Positions 41,404 through 50,139 of a DNA stretch of 64,000 bases are shown here, piece by piece. Position numbers and translations under genes: made by a program. The stretch is from Oceanospirillum linum (GTDB lineage Bacteria; Pseudomonadota; Gammaproteobacteria; Pseudomonadales; Halomonadaceae): contig NZ_FXTS01000002.1 in assembly GCF_900182785.1 (NCBI RefSeq), positions 124,001-188,000 on the forward strand, given 5' to 3'. How positions within the stretch are numbered: position 1 is the first letter of the stretch; the number at the start of each line of letters is the position of its first letter. The notes under the pieces are model-generated. The model was not told where the DNA came from. It did no database searches and was given only the letters and a program-made list of their open reading frames with translations.

Positions 41404-44181
41404 TTAGCCCAATTGCACCATGCCGCTGGCGGAGACTTTAAGCATGCCCCCACCATTAACTTGTCCCAAGGCATTGGCTTTCATATTAATGGTAGCGCCT
41501 TGCAGGGTAAGAGCCGTGTTCGCTTTAGCCATAACCGTACCGCCCGTTAAGTTCGCTGTTGTCGTGCCTTTTAAACCAAGTATTGGGGCTTTGAAAATGG
41601 AAGGACCGGTAGTCCCTGTAGCGGTAATTACAGACCCTTTTAGATTAACAGCTGTTGCCGCAGATATGTCTGTTGTGGCACTTGTCGTCAAGGTGAATTT
41701 TGGAGTATTTATATTTGTTCCTGCCGGCAGTAGCTTGATTGTACTGGCCGGTGTCGCTGCCATTTCAAGTTTTGCGGCACCAAGATCTAACCAGGTGGTT
41801 TTCCCGGCTTTAGCTGCTGTAGATTGGGCTTCTAGGGCCGCTGATGTTGATAAGGCGTTACTAAGGGCGCTATCCCATGTTGCCCCAGTCGACCCTGGGG
41901 TGATCCCTGGAGAGTTAAAAAGGCAGATGCTTCCTAATGCTCCCGATCCAATATCGACACCGCTTGCACCGGTAATATCCTGTGAGGCATCCGACTTTGA
42001 TAGCTGTGGGCCTTTGGTGACCTCAAAGCTAGGGCCCAGATTGACTGAGAATTTGCATCCCACATCAAACTCGAAATTTAAAACGGACAGGCTGGCTGAA
42101 GTATTGACACCGGTAACTTTAACCTCTGTTGTCGCTAATGTGGCTCCCCGGCTCACTTCATCCAGGCCGAAATAGACCTCTTCTTTGTTACCGGTTTGAT
42201 AATCATAGGTATCACCAATGGTCTTGCTGATCAGGAGCTTATCCGGGTCGTATCCGGGTATTGAAAAGTAATCCAGGCCGAAGCTACCATCCCAGGTAGT
42301 TCGACCCTCGGTCTCAACATAGTTCACTTCATAGCCATTACCGTAGCCAAAGTCTTTAGAGCCACCAAATGTGTAGGTATTACCATCGGTCCAGGTGTAT
42401 TGTTCGCCGCTTATGCGTACGAAGTGGTATTCACCGGTTCGCTCATCTTCAATTTTGTCACCGAGCTTTCCATTATCGTCCCCTTTTAGGAAGATATCGC
42501 CATCCAGTGTACTTTCATCAATTAAGTCATTTGCCTGATCAGAGGTGTTTAAGAGCCCTTCAGGGATCGCATCGGTTTTCTTACGGGTTGTCATTGTTAT
42601 TTGAGAGCCGCTGACAACTTCCTGATAGAAGCCCCCTTCGGTCATCATCATAATACCGTTGGCTTTTACCGGGTTTGCTGCACCCAGATGTAGGTATGAG
42701 TTGCTGTTAGGGGAGAAAAGCTTAATCCTTTCGGAACCTGCCTCGTCCTCCATCTCAATAATGTTATTAGCAGCTGTCTTAATCTTGTTCTGTGTATGAT
42801 TATCTTCCTGGACAATACTTGGCTTGGAGGCATTAGGGACAGCACCTGTGATCACCGGACGGTCAGGGTCGCCGCCGATAAAGCTCAGCAGGACTTCAGC
42901 ACCTTTTAAGAGCGGGAAGTGCATGCCACTGTTATCACCGGCGTTGGGCTGAGGCATGGGAATCCACCAGGATGCCTGAGCGCCATCCCGACCTTTGCGA
43001 TCAAAGGGAAGTACCACTTTGTAGCGGCCCCGGCTATCCAGATGAGCGTACTGGCCATCGCCTTCGGAATCGATAATCGCGTTCAGTACGCCATAAAAAC
43101 GGGGCTTCTCCGTTCGCTGCTCCGGTCGGAACTGGATATCGGCGGCGATAGATTGAATCGTGTTACTGTAAGGTTGTTCGTGGGTCTGATGAATTTGGCT
43201 TAGATCAGGCGCATAGCCGTTATGGCTTACGGATATCGGCGTGTATTCGATATTGAGCTGCCCTAAGGGGTGCCCCTGGAGATGTATCGGGTGAGCCGGC
43301 GATATTTCAACATCCAGTGAACTGCCAAAAAAACGGGTTTTCTGCATAAGCAGTTCTTCGGCTCTGATATCCGCCAACTCTTTGGCTTCCTCGAGATCGA
43401 GAAGGTTATCACAATATCGAAAAACCTCTCCCATGCCTGAACTGTCAATCAGTGCTTTTGCAGATAGATCAACTGATGGTTGGTCATTATTGTAGTCTTT
43501 TACAATAACCTCCTTCGGAACTCTTTGTATATTCTTTGTCCACTGAAAAATAACAGGCATACCATCTGAATATGAATTACCTGTTACGGTTGAATATAAT
43601 GCCTGGTATGAATCCTGGGGGTGCTGGTTGTTTTTATTGCAAAAAACAGCTTGGCTTTTTTGATCAAAATAAAAGTAAACGCCTTCTCTTTCAGTAATGC
43701 GTTTCAGGAATGTGTAGTGACTTTCACCAAATTGACAGCGGTAATCCCATTTTCTGTAACCGGATATAAGGCTCAGATCATATTCATCGGCAGTGAGCCC
43801 TGCCTCATCAAAAATTAGAGTTAATGTTTCAGATAATGTCAGCCCGAGGTAGACCTCATTGGTGGTGAATTGTGTCAGTAACCAAAGTCTGGGTACCAGG
43901 GTGGCCTGATAGAGATAGCCGTTCTCTGTCGCTTTCAGGTAGTTAAAATTCGATAAAATACCCTTAAATGAGCGTTTTTTTCCATAACTATCGATCTCTA
44001 ACGTACAGTTGCCGTTAAGTAGATCTTCAGCATCCAGGTTTTCCGAGTAATTGATTAACTGGATGTCGAATTGGTATAGGTCACCTAATAATTCAGAGCC
44101 TGAAAACTGTAGTACCCGGAATTCATTATCCGCATAGTTGTCACATTTAAATGAGAAATTGACATCGGAAGAAAGACCCAT
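41404..44181 (-). CDS. tssI: T6SS spike protein VgrG (TssI)
   Basis: The trimeric spike that pierces the target cell; 925 residues. The N-terminal gp27-like domain includes HYTFLKRITEREGVYFYFD and IEYTPISVSHNGY. The OB-fold gp5-like part is YAHLDSRGRYKVVLPFDR to HFPLLKGAEVLLSFIGGDPDRPVITGAVPN (about 375-450). A long C-terminal region carries low-complexity beta repeats (TLTTSATTDISAATAVNLKG) that should form the needle. No known effector domain is seen at the end. It heads the leftward island, with cargo genes behind it. Confidence 0.93.
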   Translation of the reverse strand: MGLSSDVNFSFKCDNYADNEFRVLQFSGSELLGDLYQFDIQLINYSENLDAEDLLNGNCTLEIDSYGKKRSFKGILSNFNYLKATENGYLYQATLVPRLWLLTQFTTNEVYLGLTLSETLTLIFDEAGLTADEYDLSLISGYRKWDYRCQFGESHYTFLKRITEREGVYFYFDQKSQAVFCNKNNQHPQDSYQALYSTVTGNSYSDGMPVIFQWTKNIQRVPKEVIVKDYNNDQPSVDLSAKALIDSSGMGEVFRYCDNLLDLEEAKELADIRAEELLMQKTRFFGSSLDVEISPAHPIHLQGHPLGQLNIEYTPISVSHNGYAPDLSQIHQTHEQPYSNTIQSIAADIQFRPEQRTEKPRFYGVLNAIIDSEGDGQYAHLDSRGRYKVVLPFDRKGRDGAQASWWIPMPQPNAGDNSGMHFPLLKGAEVLLSFIGGDPDRPVITGAVPNASKPSIVQEDNHTQNKIKTAANNIIEMEDEAGSERIKLFSPNSNSYLHLGAANPVKANGIMMMTEGGFYQEVVSGSQITMTTRKKTDAIPEGLLNTSDQANDLIDESTLDGDIFLKGDDNGKLGDKIEDERTGEYHFVRISGEQYTWTDGNTYTFGGSKDFGYGNGYEVNYVETEGRTTWDGSFGLDYFSIPGYDPDKLLISKTIGDTYDYQTGNKEEVYFGLDEVSRGATLATTEVKVTGVNTSASLSVLNFEFDVGCKFSVNLGPSFEVTKGPQLSKSDASQDITGASGVDIGSGALGSICLFNSPGITPGSTGATWDSALSNALSTSAALEAQSTAAKAGKTTWLDLGAAKLEMAATPASTIKLLPAGTNINTPKFTLTTSATTDISAATAVNLKGSVITATGTTGPSIFKAPILGLKGTTTANLTGGTVMAKANTALTLQGATINMKANALGQVNGGGMLKVSASGMVQLG

Positions 44182-44522
44182 AATTTAATACCTGTTTTAT
44201 CTAATATTAAGATAATGAAAAAAAGAGAGTAATTATTCTAGTGTGTTGTTTGAGTTTTCCTGCATATAGGATAGTCGGTTTTTTCAAAGTGGAATTCCCT
44301 AGTACCCTACTCCTAAGTAGATGCTTTTAATTAGAAAAAAACACGTTTTTTTGAACTGCCTCATAAAAAATATAAAAATTTTATTTTGTAATTTACATTG
44401 TTTTTACTTTATCTTACAAAAGTAAATGCATTTTGGCCCTATGACGTTGTGCACTGCATTTGGTCGTCAGACATTTTTGGTGGTGCCAGGGCTTTTTCAT
44501 ACTAAACCCGGAGTAGTGACGG
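44182..44522. promoter_or_regulatory. Divergent promoter region between the VgrG island and the T6SS core operon
   Basis: A strongly A+T-rich 341-base region (especially 44325-44420) between divergent genes. It contains the inverted repeat CTACT-CCTA-AGTAG (44307-44320), which could bind a dimeric regulator. No sigma-54 promoter of the TGGCAC-N5-TTGC type was found on either strand. Individual -35/-10 boxes cannot be chosen with confidence. Confidence 0.5.
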
Positions 44523-45011
44523 ATGGCTAGCAAAAATTCAGGGTCGGTGGCGCCGAAGGAAAGAATCAATATTTCCTATCGCCCGGCTACTGGCGGTGCG
44601 AAAGAGCGTGTGGAGCTCCCCTTTAAAGTTCTGGTAATGGGGCAGTTTACCCCGGATCCAGATGAGGATGTGCTGGATGAACGTGCGACCAAGAATGTGA
44701 ATCGGGCCAACTTTGATGAAGTGATGTCCGGTATGAACCTGAAACTGGATTTCTCAGTGCCGAACAAATTGAGTTCCGGTGGCGATGATGTTTCGGTGAG
44801 CCTTGATCCAAAAAGCCTTAAGGACTTAGAGCCGGATAATATTGTTCAGGCTGTACCGGAACTTCAGAAGGTTTTGCAGCTGCGCGAAGCTCTGAAAGCC
44901 CTGAAAGGGCCTCTGGGTAATACGCCTAAAATGCGCAAAACAATACAGTTGATGCTGGAAGATAAAGACTCCCGTAAGAAGCTGATGCAAGAACTCGGTC
45001 TGAAGAAATAG
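44523..45011 (+). CDS. tssB: T6SS contractile sheath small subunit TssB (VipA)
   Basis: 162 residues, normal length. It opens with VAPKERINISYRPATGGAKE, and the conserved region ELPFKVLVMGQF, followed by NFDEVMSGMNLKLDFSVPN, matches VipA. The C-terminal MRKTIQLMLEDKDSRKKLMQEL is the helix that binds TssC. It heads the rightward core operon; GGAG precedes the ATG. The next gene begins 10 bases later. Confidence 0.96.
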   Translation: MASKNSGSVAPKERINISYRPATGGAKERVELPFKVLVMGQFTPDPDEDVLDERATKNVNRANFDEVMSGMNLKLDFSVPNKLSSGGDDVSVSLDPKSLKDLEPDNIVQAVPELQKVLQLREALKALKGPLGNTPKMRKTIQLMLEDKDSRKKLMQELGLKK

Positions 45012-45021
45012 GGGCGAAGAG

Positions 45022-46485
45022 ATGAGCGAAGAGACCCAGGTAAAAGAGCAAACTCAATCTCAGCCTCTGGTTGGTGAGATCCTTGAGTTCACCCGTCTGG
45101 CAGAAGAGGATGAAGGCTATGAGCTTGCCCGGCAGGGCGTTGAGGCGATGTTTTCTGAGCTGCTAACTCAGTCCGAACCGGTTGAGCGTGTTGATAAATC
45201 CTTAGTTGACCAAATGATCGAAGAGCTGGATCAACGGCTTGGGCAGCAGTTGGATGCTATTTTGCACAATGAGGAATTCCAGAAACTGGAGTCTGCATGG
45301 CGCGGACTGGCATTTTTGGTTAACCGGACAGACTTTAACGAAAACATCCGTATTGAATTACTGAATGTCGACAAGCACGAACTGCTTGAAGACTTTGAGG
45401 ACGCTCCTGAGCTGAATCAAACCGCAATGTTCCAGAAAGTTTATACCGAAGAATATGGCCAGTTTGGTGGTGAGCCCTATGGGGTTCTGGTTGGTGGTTA
45501 TGAATTCGGGCCTGGTGCACAGGATATTAAACTGCTTGAGAGCCTTTCCGGCTTAGCTGCCGTTACTCATGCGCCTTTCATTGGCTCAGTGGGCCCCTCT
45601 TTCTTTGGTCTGGATGAGTACGATGAACTGCCGGATCTGAAAGAGCTGGATTCACTGTTTGAGGGGCCTCAGTACCTTAAGTGGCGTGGCCTGCGTGATA
45701 CTGATGACTCACGTAATATTGGTCTGACTTTGCCGCGCTTTATGGGACGCATGACATACGGTGAGAGTAAGCCCGTCAAGAGCTTTAGCTACAGCGAAGA
45801 AGTAGAGCAGAAATCTGACTATCTGTGGGTTAATGCGGCCTATGCTTATGCCACCCGTCTGGTCGATAGCTTTGCCCAATACCGTTGGTGCCCTAATATC
45901 ATCGGGCCTCAGTCCGGTGGCGCCGTTACAGACCTGTCCGTTCATCTGATCGACCGGGATGGAACAAAATTTCTGAACGGGCCTGTGGAAACCTATATAT
46001 CGGACAGAAAAGAATATGAGCTGTCGGACCTTGGGTTTATTCCGCTGACACAGCGTAAAAATGCTGATAATGCGACTTTTTTCTCTTCGAACTCTGTTCA
46101 ACGACCTAAGCAGTTTGGTACTGAGCCTGATGAGCGTCAGGCTGAACTGAATTATCGTCTTGGCACTCAGCTTCCGTATCTGTTTATTGTTAACCGCCTG
46201 GCGCATTACATTAAAGTTCTGCAGCGTGAGAATCTGGGGAGTTGGAAAAGTCGTGCAGACCTTGAGGGCGAACTGAATCGCTGGGTCCGTCAATATGTTG
46301 CCGATCAGGAAAACCCGTCTCCGGCTACCCGAAGCCGACGGCCACTAAGGAAGGCTTTGGTTACTGTAACAGAAATTGACGGAGATGCGGGCTGGTATCA
46401 GGTTGGCCTGGAAGTTACGCCTCATTTCAAGTTCATGGGTGCGAACTTTACTCTGTCCCTTACCGGTCTGTTAGATCGCGTTTAA
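45022..46485 (+). CDS. tssC: T6SS contractile sheath large subunit TssC (VipB)
   Basis: 487 residues, normal length. The hallmark EYGQFGGEPYGVLVGGYEF is at about 145-163, preceded by SAWRGLAFLVNRTDF. NPSPATRSRRPLRKALV near the C-terminus and the ending FMGANFTLSLTGLLDRV are also typical. It forms the sheath with TssB. A paralogue fused to a TssB-like domain is encoded at 53629. Confidence 0.96.
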   Translation: MSEETQVKEQTQSQPLVGEILEFTRLAEEDEGYELARQGVEAMFSELLTQSEPVERVDKSLVDQMIEELDQRLGQQLDAILHNEEFQKLESAWRGLAFLVNRTDFNENIRIELLNVDKHELLEDFEDAPELNQTAMFQKVYTEEYGQFGGEPYGVLVGGYEFGPGAQDIKLLESLSGLAAVTHAPFIGSVGPSFFGLDEYDELPDLKELDSLFEGPQYLKWRGLRDTDDSRNIGLTLPRFMGRMTYGESKPVKSFSYSEEVEQKSDYLWVNAAYAYATRLVDSFAQYRWCPNIIGPQSGGAVTDLSVHLIDRDGTKFLNGPVETYISDRKEYELSDLGFIPLTQRKNADNATFFSSNSVQRPKQFGTEPDERQAELNYRLGTQLPYLFIVNRLAHYIKVLQRENLGSWKSRADLEGELNRWVRQYVADQENPSPATRSRRPLRKALVTVTEIDGDAGWYQVGLEVTPHFKFMGANFTLSLTGLLDRV

Positions 46486-46508
46486 TGCCTAAATAGAGGA
46501 ATTAAGTC

Positions 46509-47027
46509 ATGCCAAGTGAAATTTTTCTGACGATTGAAACAGAAGATGGTGAATCTCTGTCTGAAGGTTCTTCAACCGAGGATAGTATTGGTGCATTTGC
46601 CAAAACTGAACATGAAGATGAAATATTCGTAATCGCTTTTGATCATAAAGCAACGATTCCAACTGACCGGCTCAGTGGCCAGGTGATGGGGAATCGTAAG
46701 CATGAATACCTTGAGATACGAAAGCTTATTGATAAAAGTTCTCCTTTACTGTTTCAGTGTATCGCTGAACCGAAGGCTCTGACGTGTACTCTGGAGTTTT
46801 TCCGTCCAGCGGATACAGGTAGTGACGGGCAGCCGGTGCATTACTACACCATTGAGCTGGAAGGGGCGAAGATCGTTTCTATCCGTACCTGCTCACCCAA
46901 TATGCTGGACCCTGATAACGATGGCTTCCCGGCTTTTGAAGAGGTTCGCTTTACCTATAACAGCATCACATGGAGTCATGAGATAGCCTCCAGTACTGCT
47001 ATTGATAACTGGGCTGGTGCAGAGTAG
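46509..47027 (+). CDS. hcp: T6SS inner tube protein Hcp (first copy)
   Basis: 172 residues, the hexameric tube protein (TssD). The start MPSEIFLTIETEDGE is followed by EIFVIAFDHKATIP and the family segment EYLEIRKLIDKSSPLLFQCI. VHYYTIELEGAKIVSIRT and EEVRFTYNSITWSH are the C-terminal strands. An AGAGGA ribosome site lies upstream. It is one of two Hcp proteins in this operon; the other (55263) is a different subtype. Confidence 0.93.
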   Translation: MPSEIFLTIETEDGESLSEGSSTEDSIGAFAKTEHEDEIFVIAFDHKATIPTDRLSGQVMGNRKHEYLEIRKLIDKSSPLLFQCIAEPKALTCTLEFFRPADTGSDGQPVHYYTIELEGAKIVSIRTCSPNMLDPDNDGFPAFEEVRFTYNSITWSHEIASSTAIDNWAGAE

Positions 47028-47032
47028 TTATC

Positions 47033-47857
47033 GTGACTGATGTTGTTTCTTTACGCCCGGAGAGGCACTGCTCCTCTGCAGCGATATCCCGCATATCAAC
47101 TGCAGTTGGATTGCCTCTACTGGGCTTAAAAGCGGCAAAATGGCTGATGCCATTTTGCTTGCTTTTTTTATCTGCCTGCACCGTTTGTCCGCCGTCCAGG
47201 GATAACTGGAGTGGGGACATACCGGCCCAGCCTGAAGAGCAGAGCATTAATATTGAGCAAGCTTCTGATAACAGCAAAGAAGGGCTCTGGTCATGGCAGG
47301 ACGGTCCAGGTCGGTGGCTTTATAGCGCCAGAGAGAAACCGGATGCACCTGGTAATCAATGGGTCTATGAGCCTAATGCTATTGTTCTGCGTGTGAATGC
47401 TGCTGATCAATTAAATAGCTATATGGGACAGCCCCATACACTGAGTTTGAAAGTGATTCAGTTAACCAATCCGGCGATTGTTTCTGAGTTACGACAAAGT
47501 CCTTTTGGCCTGTCTGATCTGATGGCAGCGAAAGGTAAAGACCTGTCGGCCAATATTGTCCGGGAGGATATTCTGGTTGTTGCGCCAGGCAGTACCCGCC
47601 AACTGGTTTTAGATCGGGAGCAGGGTGTCCGTTATCTGGCCTTAGTGGCAGGTTATTTTGAGATGGAAAGCAAGAAAAGTGTTCGCATTATTCCTATTCC
47701 ATCTGTACAGGCTCGGATTCTGCCCTGTTATGACACAACACCCTGGCCGTTTGGGGAGCCGCCACCACCTCAGCCTGATGATCTGCCTGCGCGTCTGAAA
47801 TTATGGCTGGATATGTCCTCTTCAGAAATTGAGGAATTACAGGTACAGGCATATTAA
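47033..47857 (+). CDS. tssJ: T6SS outer-membrane lipoprotein TssJ
   Basis: 274 residues from the GTG at 47033. The lipobox LSAC puts the lipidated Cys at residue 49, after a very long n-region (38 residues before MPFCLLFLSAC). A start at ATG 47147 would give a normal signal peptide but lacks a clear ribosome site, so the start is open. The mature domain has the TssJ pattern VLRVNAADQLNSYMGQPHTLSLKVIQL. TssJ anchors the TssM-TssL complex at the outer membrane. A 172-base gap follows before tssK. Confidence 0.85.
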   Translation: MTDVVSLRPERHCSSAAISRISTAVGLPLLGLKAAKWLMPFCLLFLSACTVCPPSRDNWSGDIPAQPEEQSINIEQASDNSKEGLWSWQDGPGRWLYSAREKPDAPGNQWVYEPNAIVLRVNAADQLNSYMGQPHTLSLKVIQLTNPAIVSELRQSPFGLSDLMAAKGKDLSANIVREDILVVAPGSTRQLVLDREQGVRYLALVAGYFEMESKKSVRIIPIPSVQARILPCYDTTPWPFGEPPPPQPDDLPARLKLWLDMSSSEIEELQVQAY

Positions 47858-47867
47858 GAAAGATCAG

Positions 47868-47975
47868 ATGACGCATTCGGATATGCATGCAGAAGCGGAG
47901 ATACCGAGTTTGGGCACCATCCGGAAACTGCAAACGTTGTTAACCGATCAATGCTCTGTTGATTACTTGCTCTGA
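47868..47975 (+). CDS. Possible 35-residue peptide between tssJ and tssK
   Basis: An open frame MTHSDMHAEAEIPSLGTIRKL that ends ...SVDYLL, with AGATC but no strong ribosome site before the ATG. No family is recognised. It fills most of the tssJ-tssK gap. It may be the remnant of a longer T6SS gene or may not be translated. Confidence 0.25.
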   Translation: MTHSDMHAEAEIPSLGTIRKLQTLLTDQCSVDYLL

Positions 47976-48029
47976 CAGGCACCGCTGTCGGCAAAAGACG
48001 GATACGAAAGGATATAGGCAGGATTTACT

Positions 48030-49424
48030 TTGAATACGAATAAACCTCTGTACTGGCACCAAGGGCTGTTTCTACAGCCAAACCATTTTCAGTATCAGGA
48101 TGCATATAACGAGTTTATCCAGTCGGTTATCCGTAGAACGGTTGCTCCTTTGGCATGGGGGGTCGCTTCAGCCAAGGTTGATACCACTAACCTGGATGCT
48201 GGTCAGATCGGATTTTCTCAGCTTAGGGTGCTATTTCAGGATGGCACTCTTTTCTCCTTCCCTGAAAACGCACGTTTGGCGAGCCGCCTGTTTGACGGGC
48301 CTGCCTGGGATGATCGCAATAAACCTCTGCGTATCTATCTCGGGGTTAAAAAAAGAAATGAAGAGCCTTTGGTGCAGCGTGAAATTTCCGGCGCATCTGA
48401 TAATACAATGAATAGCCGTTTTGTTATTGATAGTCAGAGTGCCACGCTGAGCAATCGATATGAGCAAGCGGAACGGGTTGAAGCTCAAGTGCTTTCTCTT
48501 GAGGGAAAACTGTGGTTCGAATCAGAGCTGGATCAGGCTGTGGGCTACGACCTGATTCCCGTTGCCCAGCTGATTCGTGCAGGAGATCAGGTCAAACCTG
48601 ACGAAAATTTTATTGCTCCCTGCATCACGATGCGTGGGGATTCTAATCTTGTTGAATTGCTGCGTAGTATTCGTGAAGAGGTTTTGTCCAGAACCCGCCA
48701 GCTAGAAGAATATAAGCAACCGGCAACCAGTTATACGGTTTCGGAGTTTAACCCCCGGCAAATGCGTTATCGGCTGGCACTGCAGGTAATGGTGCGTTAC
48801 GTACAGTCATTAACCCATATTTTGGAAATTCCCGATTTGCCACCGGAGCGTGCTTATACCTGTCTACGGGAGTTAACGGCTGAGCTGTCTGTCTTTACCC
48901 CTTTATCAAGTGCGACCTGCGAGATAGCCCCGGAAAATATTGTTTTGCCTGCTTATAACCATCTTAAGCTTGGCGATTGTTTCTCTGTGGCCCATACGCT
49001 TATCCATCGTCTGCTAAACGAGATCACGATCTCATCTGAAGCTATGGTGAGTTTTGAGCGGCTCGATAATGCAAGCTTCCGAGGTGTGCTTGATAGTGAG
49101 ATGCGCGAGCGTAAAGGAACCTACTTCCTTATTTTGCGCACTGTGCAGTCACAGGACACCTGGCTAGAAGATTTCCGCCGGTACTCGAAGCTTGGGGCTG
49201 AAAGCCAGGTTGCACTTTATCAGGCAAGAGCACTTCCGGGCATTGGCAAACATTTGCTGAACAGCCGCCCGGAGGGGTTACCCAGCCGCCCGAATTCCCA
49301 CTATTTTAGCCTGGATGTAACATCGAGCCTTTGGCATAGCGTTGAGAGTGATGCCTGTCTGAGTCTGATTTGGCCCGGCGCACCGGAAGATTTGAAAGTA
49401 GAGCTGGTCTCACTTAGGGGGTAA
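48030..49424 (+). CDS. tssK: T6SS baseplate protein TssK
   Basis: 464 residues. The start PLYWHQGLFLQPNHFQYQD matches TssK, which begins with a WxxGxFLxPQHFQ-like segment. TssK trimers connect the baseplate to the membrane complex. The start is TTG with AGGA 6 bases before. GKHLLNSRPEGLPSRPNSHYFSLD near the C-terminus is the family's receptor-like domain. The gene ends 2 bases before tssL. Confidence 0.93.
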   Translation: MNTNKPLYWHQGLFLQPNHFQYQDAYNEFIQSVIRRTVAPLAWGVASAKVDTTNLDAGQIGFSQLRVLFQDGTLFSFPENARLASRLFDGPAWDDRNKPLRIYLGVKKRNEEPLVQREISGASDNTMNSRFVIDSQSATLSNRYEQAERVEAQVLSLEGKLWFESELDQAVGYDLIPVAQLIRAGDQVKPDENFIAPCITMRGDSNLVELLRSIREEVLSRTRQLEEYKQPATSYTVSEFNPRQMRYRLALQVMVRYVQSLTHILEIPDLPPERAYTCLRELTAELSVFTPLSSATCEIAPENIVLPAYNHLKLGDCFSVAHTLIHRLLNEITISSEAMVSFERLDNASFRGVLDSEMRERKGTYFLILRTVQSQDTWLEDFRRYSKLGAESQVALYQARALPGIGKHLLNSRPEGLPSRPNSHYFSLDVTSSLWHSVESDACLSLIWPGAPEDLKVELVSLRG

Positions 49425-49426
49425 CC

Positions 49427-50102
49427 ATGCACCTGATTGATAGTTTTGTAGATGTACTGGTTTACGTCCAGCAGCAGAAAGCACTGATTGACTCTGGTGT
49501 TCAACCGGATTTTGAAGAGGTTCGGCTTAATGTTGAGCGTCTTTTAACAGAGAAATCCACCCTTTATCTGGAAGGGGGGGTATCAATCTGAGCACTATGA
49601 CGAAGCCCGCTTTGCGGTTGTCGCATTTATTGATGAGGCACTACTGGACAATGCATGGAAAGACTCAGGCCGTTGGGCAGCAGACCTGTTGCAACGTAAT
49701 TATTACCGTACGGCATCTGCTGGTATTGAGTTCTTTGATCGATTAGCAGACCTTAACATGATTGATCCTGCTCACCGGGATATCCGGGAAGTCTATTATT
49801 ACTGTATGGCTTTGGGGTTCAGTGGTCGCTTCTTTGAGCGTTCTGAGCGCTCAGTTCTTGAGCGCATCCGCCTTGATACCTATCAGCTTCTGATGGCGGG
49901 GCAGACAAGCCGCTTAAACGATGATGCAGAGTTGTTATCGCCTGAGGCCTACCCTGAGATCAGTCAGCGAAATACTGAAGTAAAAACCGGGCGTTGGACA
50001 CCTTTTATTTTTGGTGTTCCTGTTCTGGTTCTGGTTATTACCTATGTGGCGATGAAACTTGATGTTGTCAGCATGGCCAACCACCTGGTTTCCCTGATCT
50101 GA
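49427..50102 (+). pseudogene. tssL: T6SS inner-membrane protein TssL (DotU), frameshifted at a G7 tract
   Basis: A short TssL/DotU with one C-terminal membrane helix (WTPFIFGVPVLVLVITYVAM). The ATG at 49427 begins MHLIDSFVDVLVYVQQ. The frame breaks at seven G (49574-49580); six would restore LEGGYQSEHYDEARFAV, the family core, and the second frame is open to 50102. Corrected length is about 224 residues. There is no peptidoglycan-binding OmpA domain. TssL is essential for T6SS, so a real break would inactivate the system. A sequencing error is likely here. Confidence 0.88.
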
Positions 50103-50139
50103 TCAGGGTTGTTGCGGACTTAGAATAAGAAGACGGATC

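Noticed and set aside
41420..42175. 251-codon frame opposite the VgrG C-terminus
   Set aside because: It is a shadow of the low-complexity Thr/Ala-rich tail of VgrG.
44182..44522. Sigma-54 promoter for the T6SS core operon
   Set aside because: No TGGCAC-N5-TTGC match was found on either strand; TGGCAC on the reverse strand near 44490 lacks the second box.
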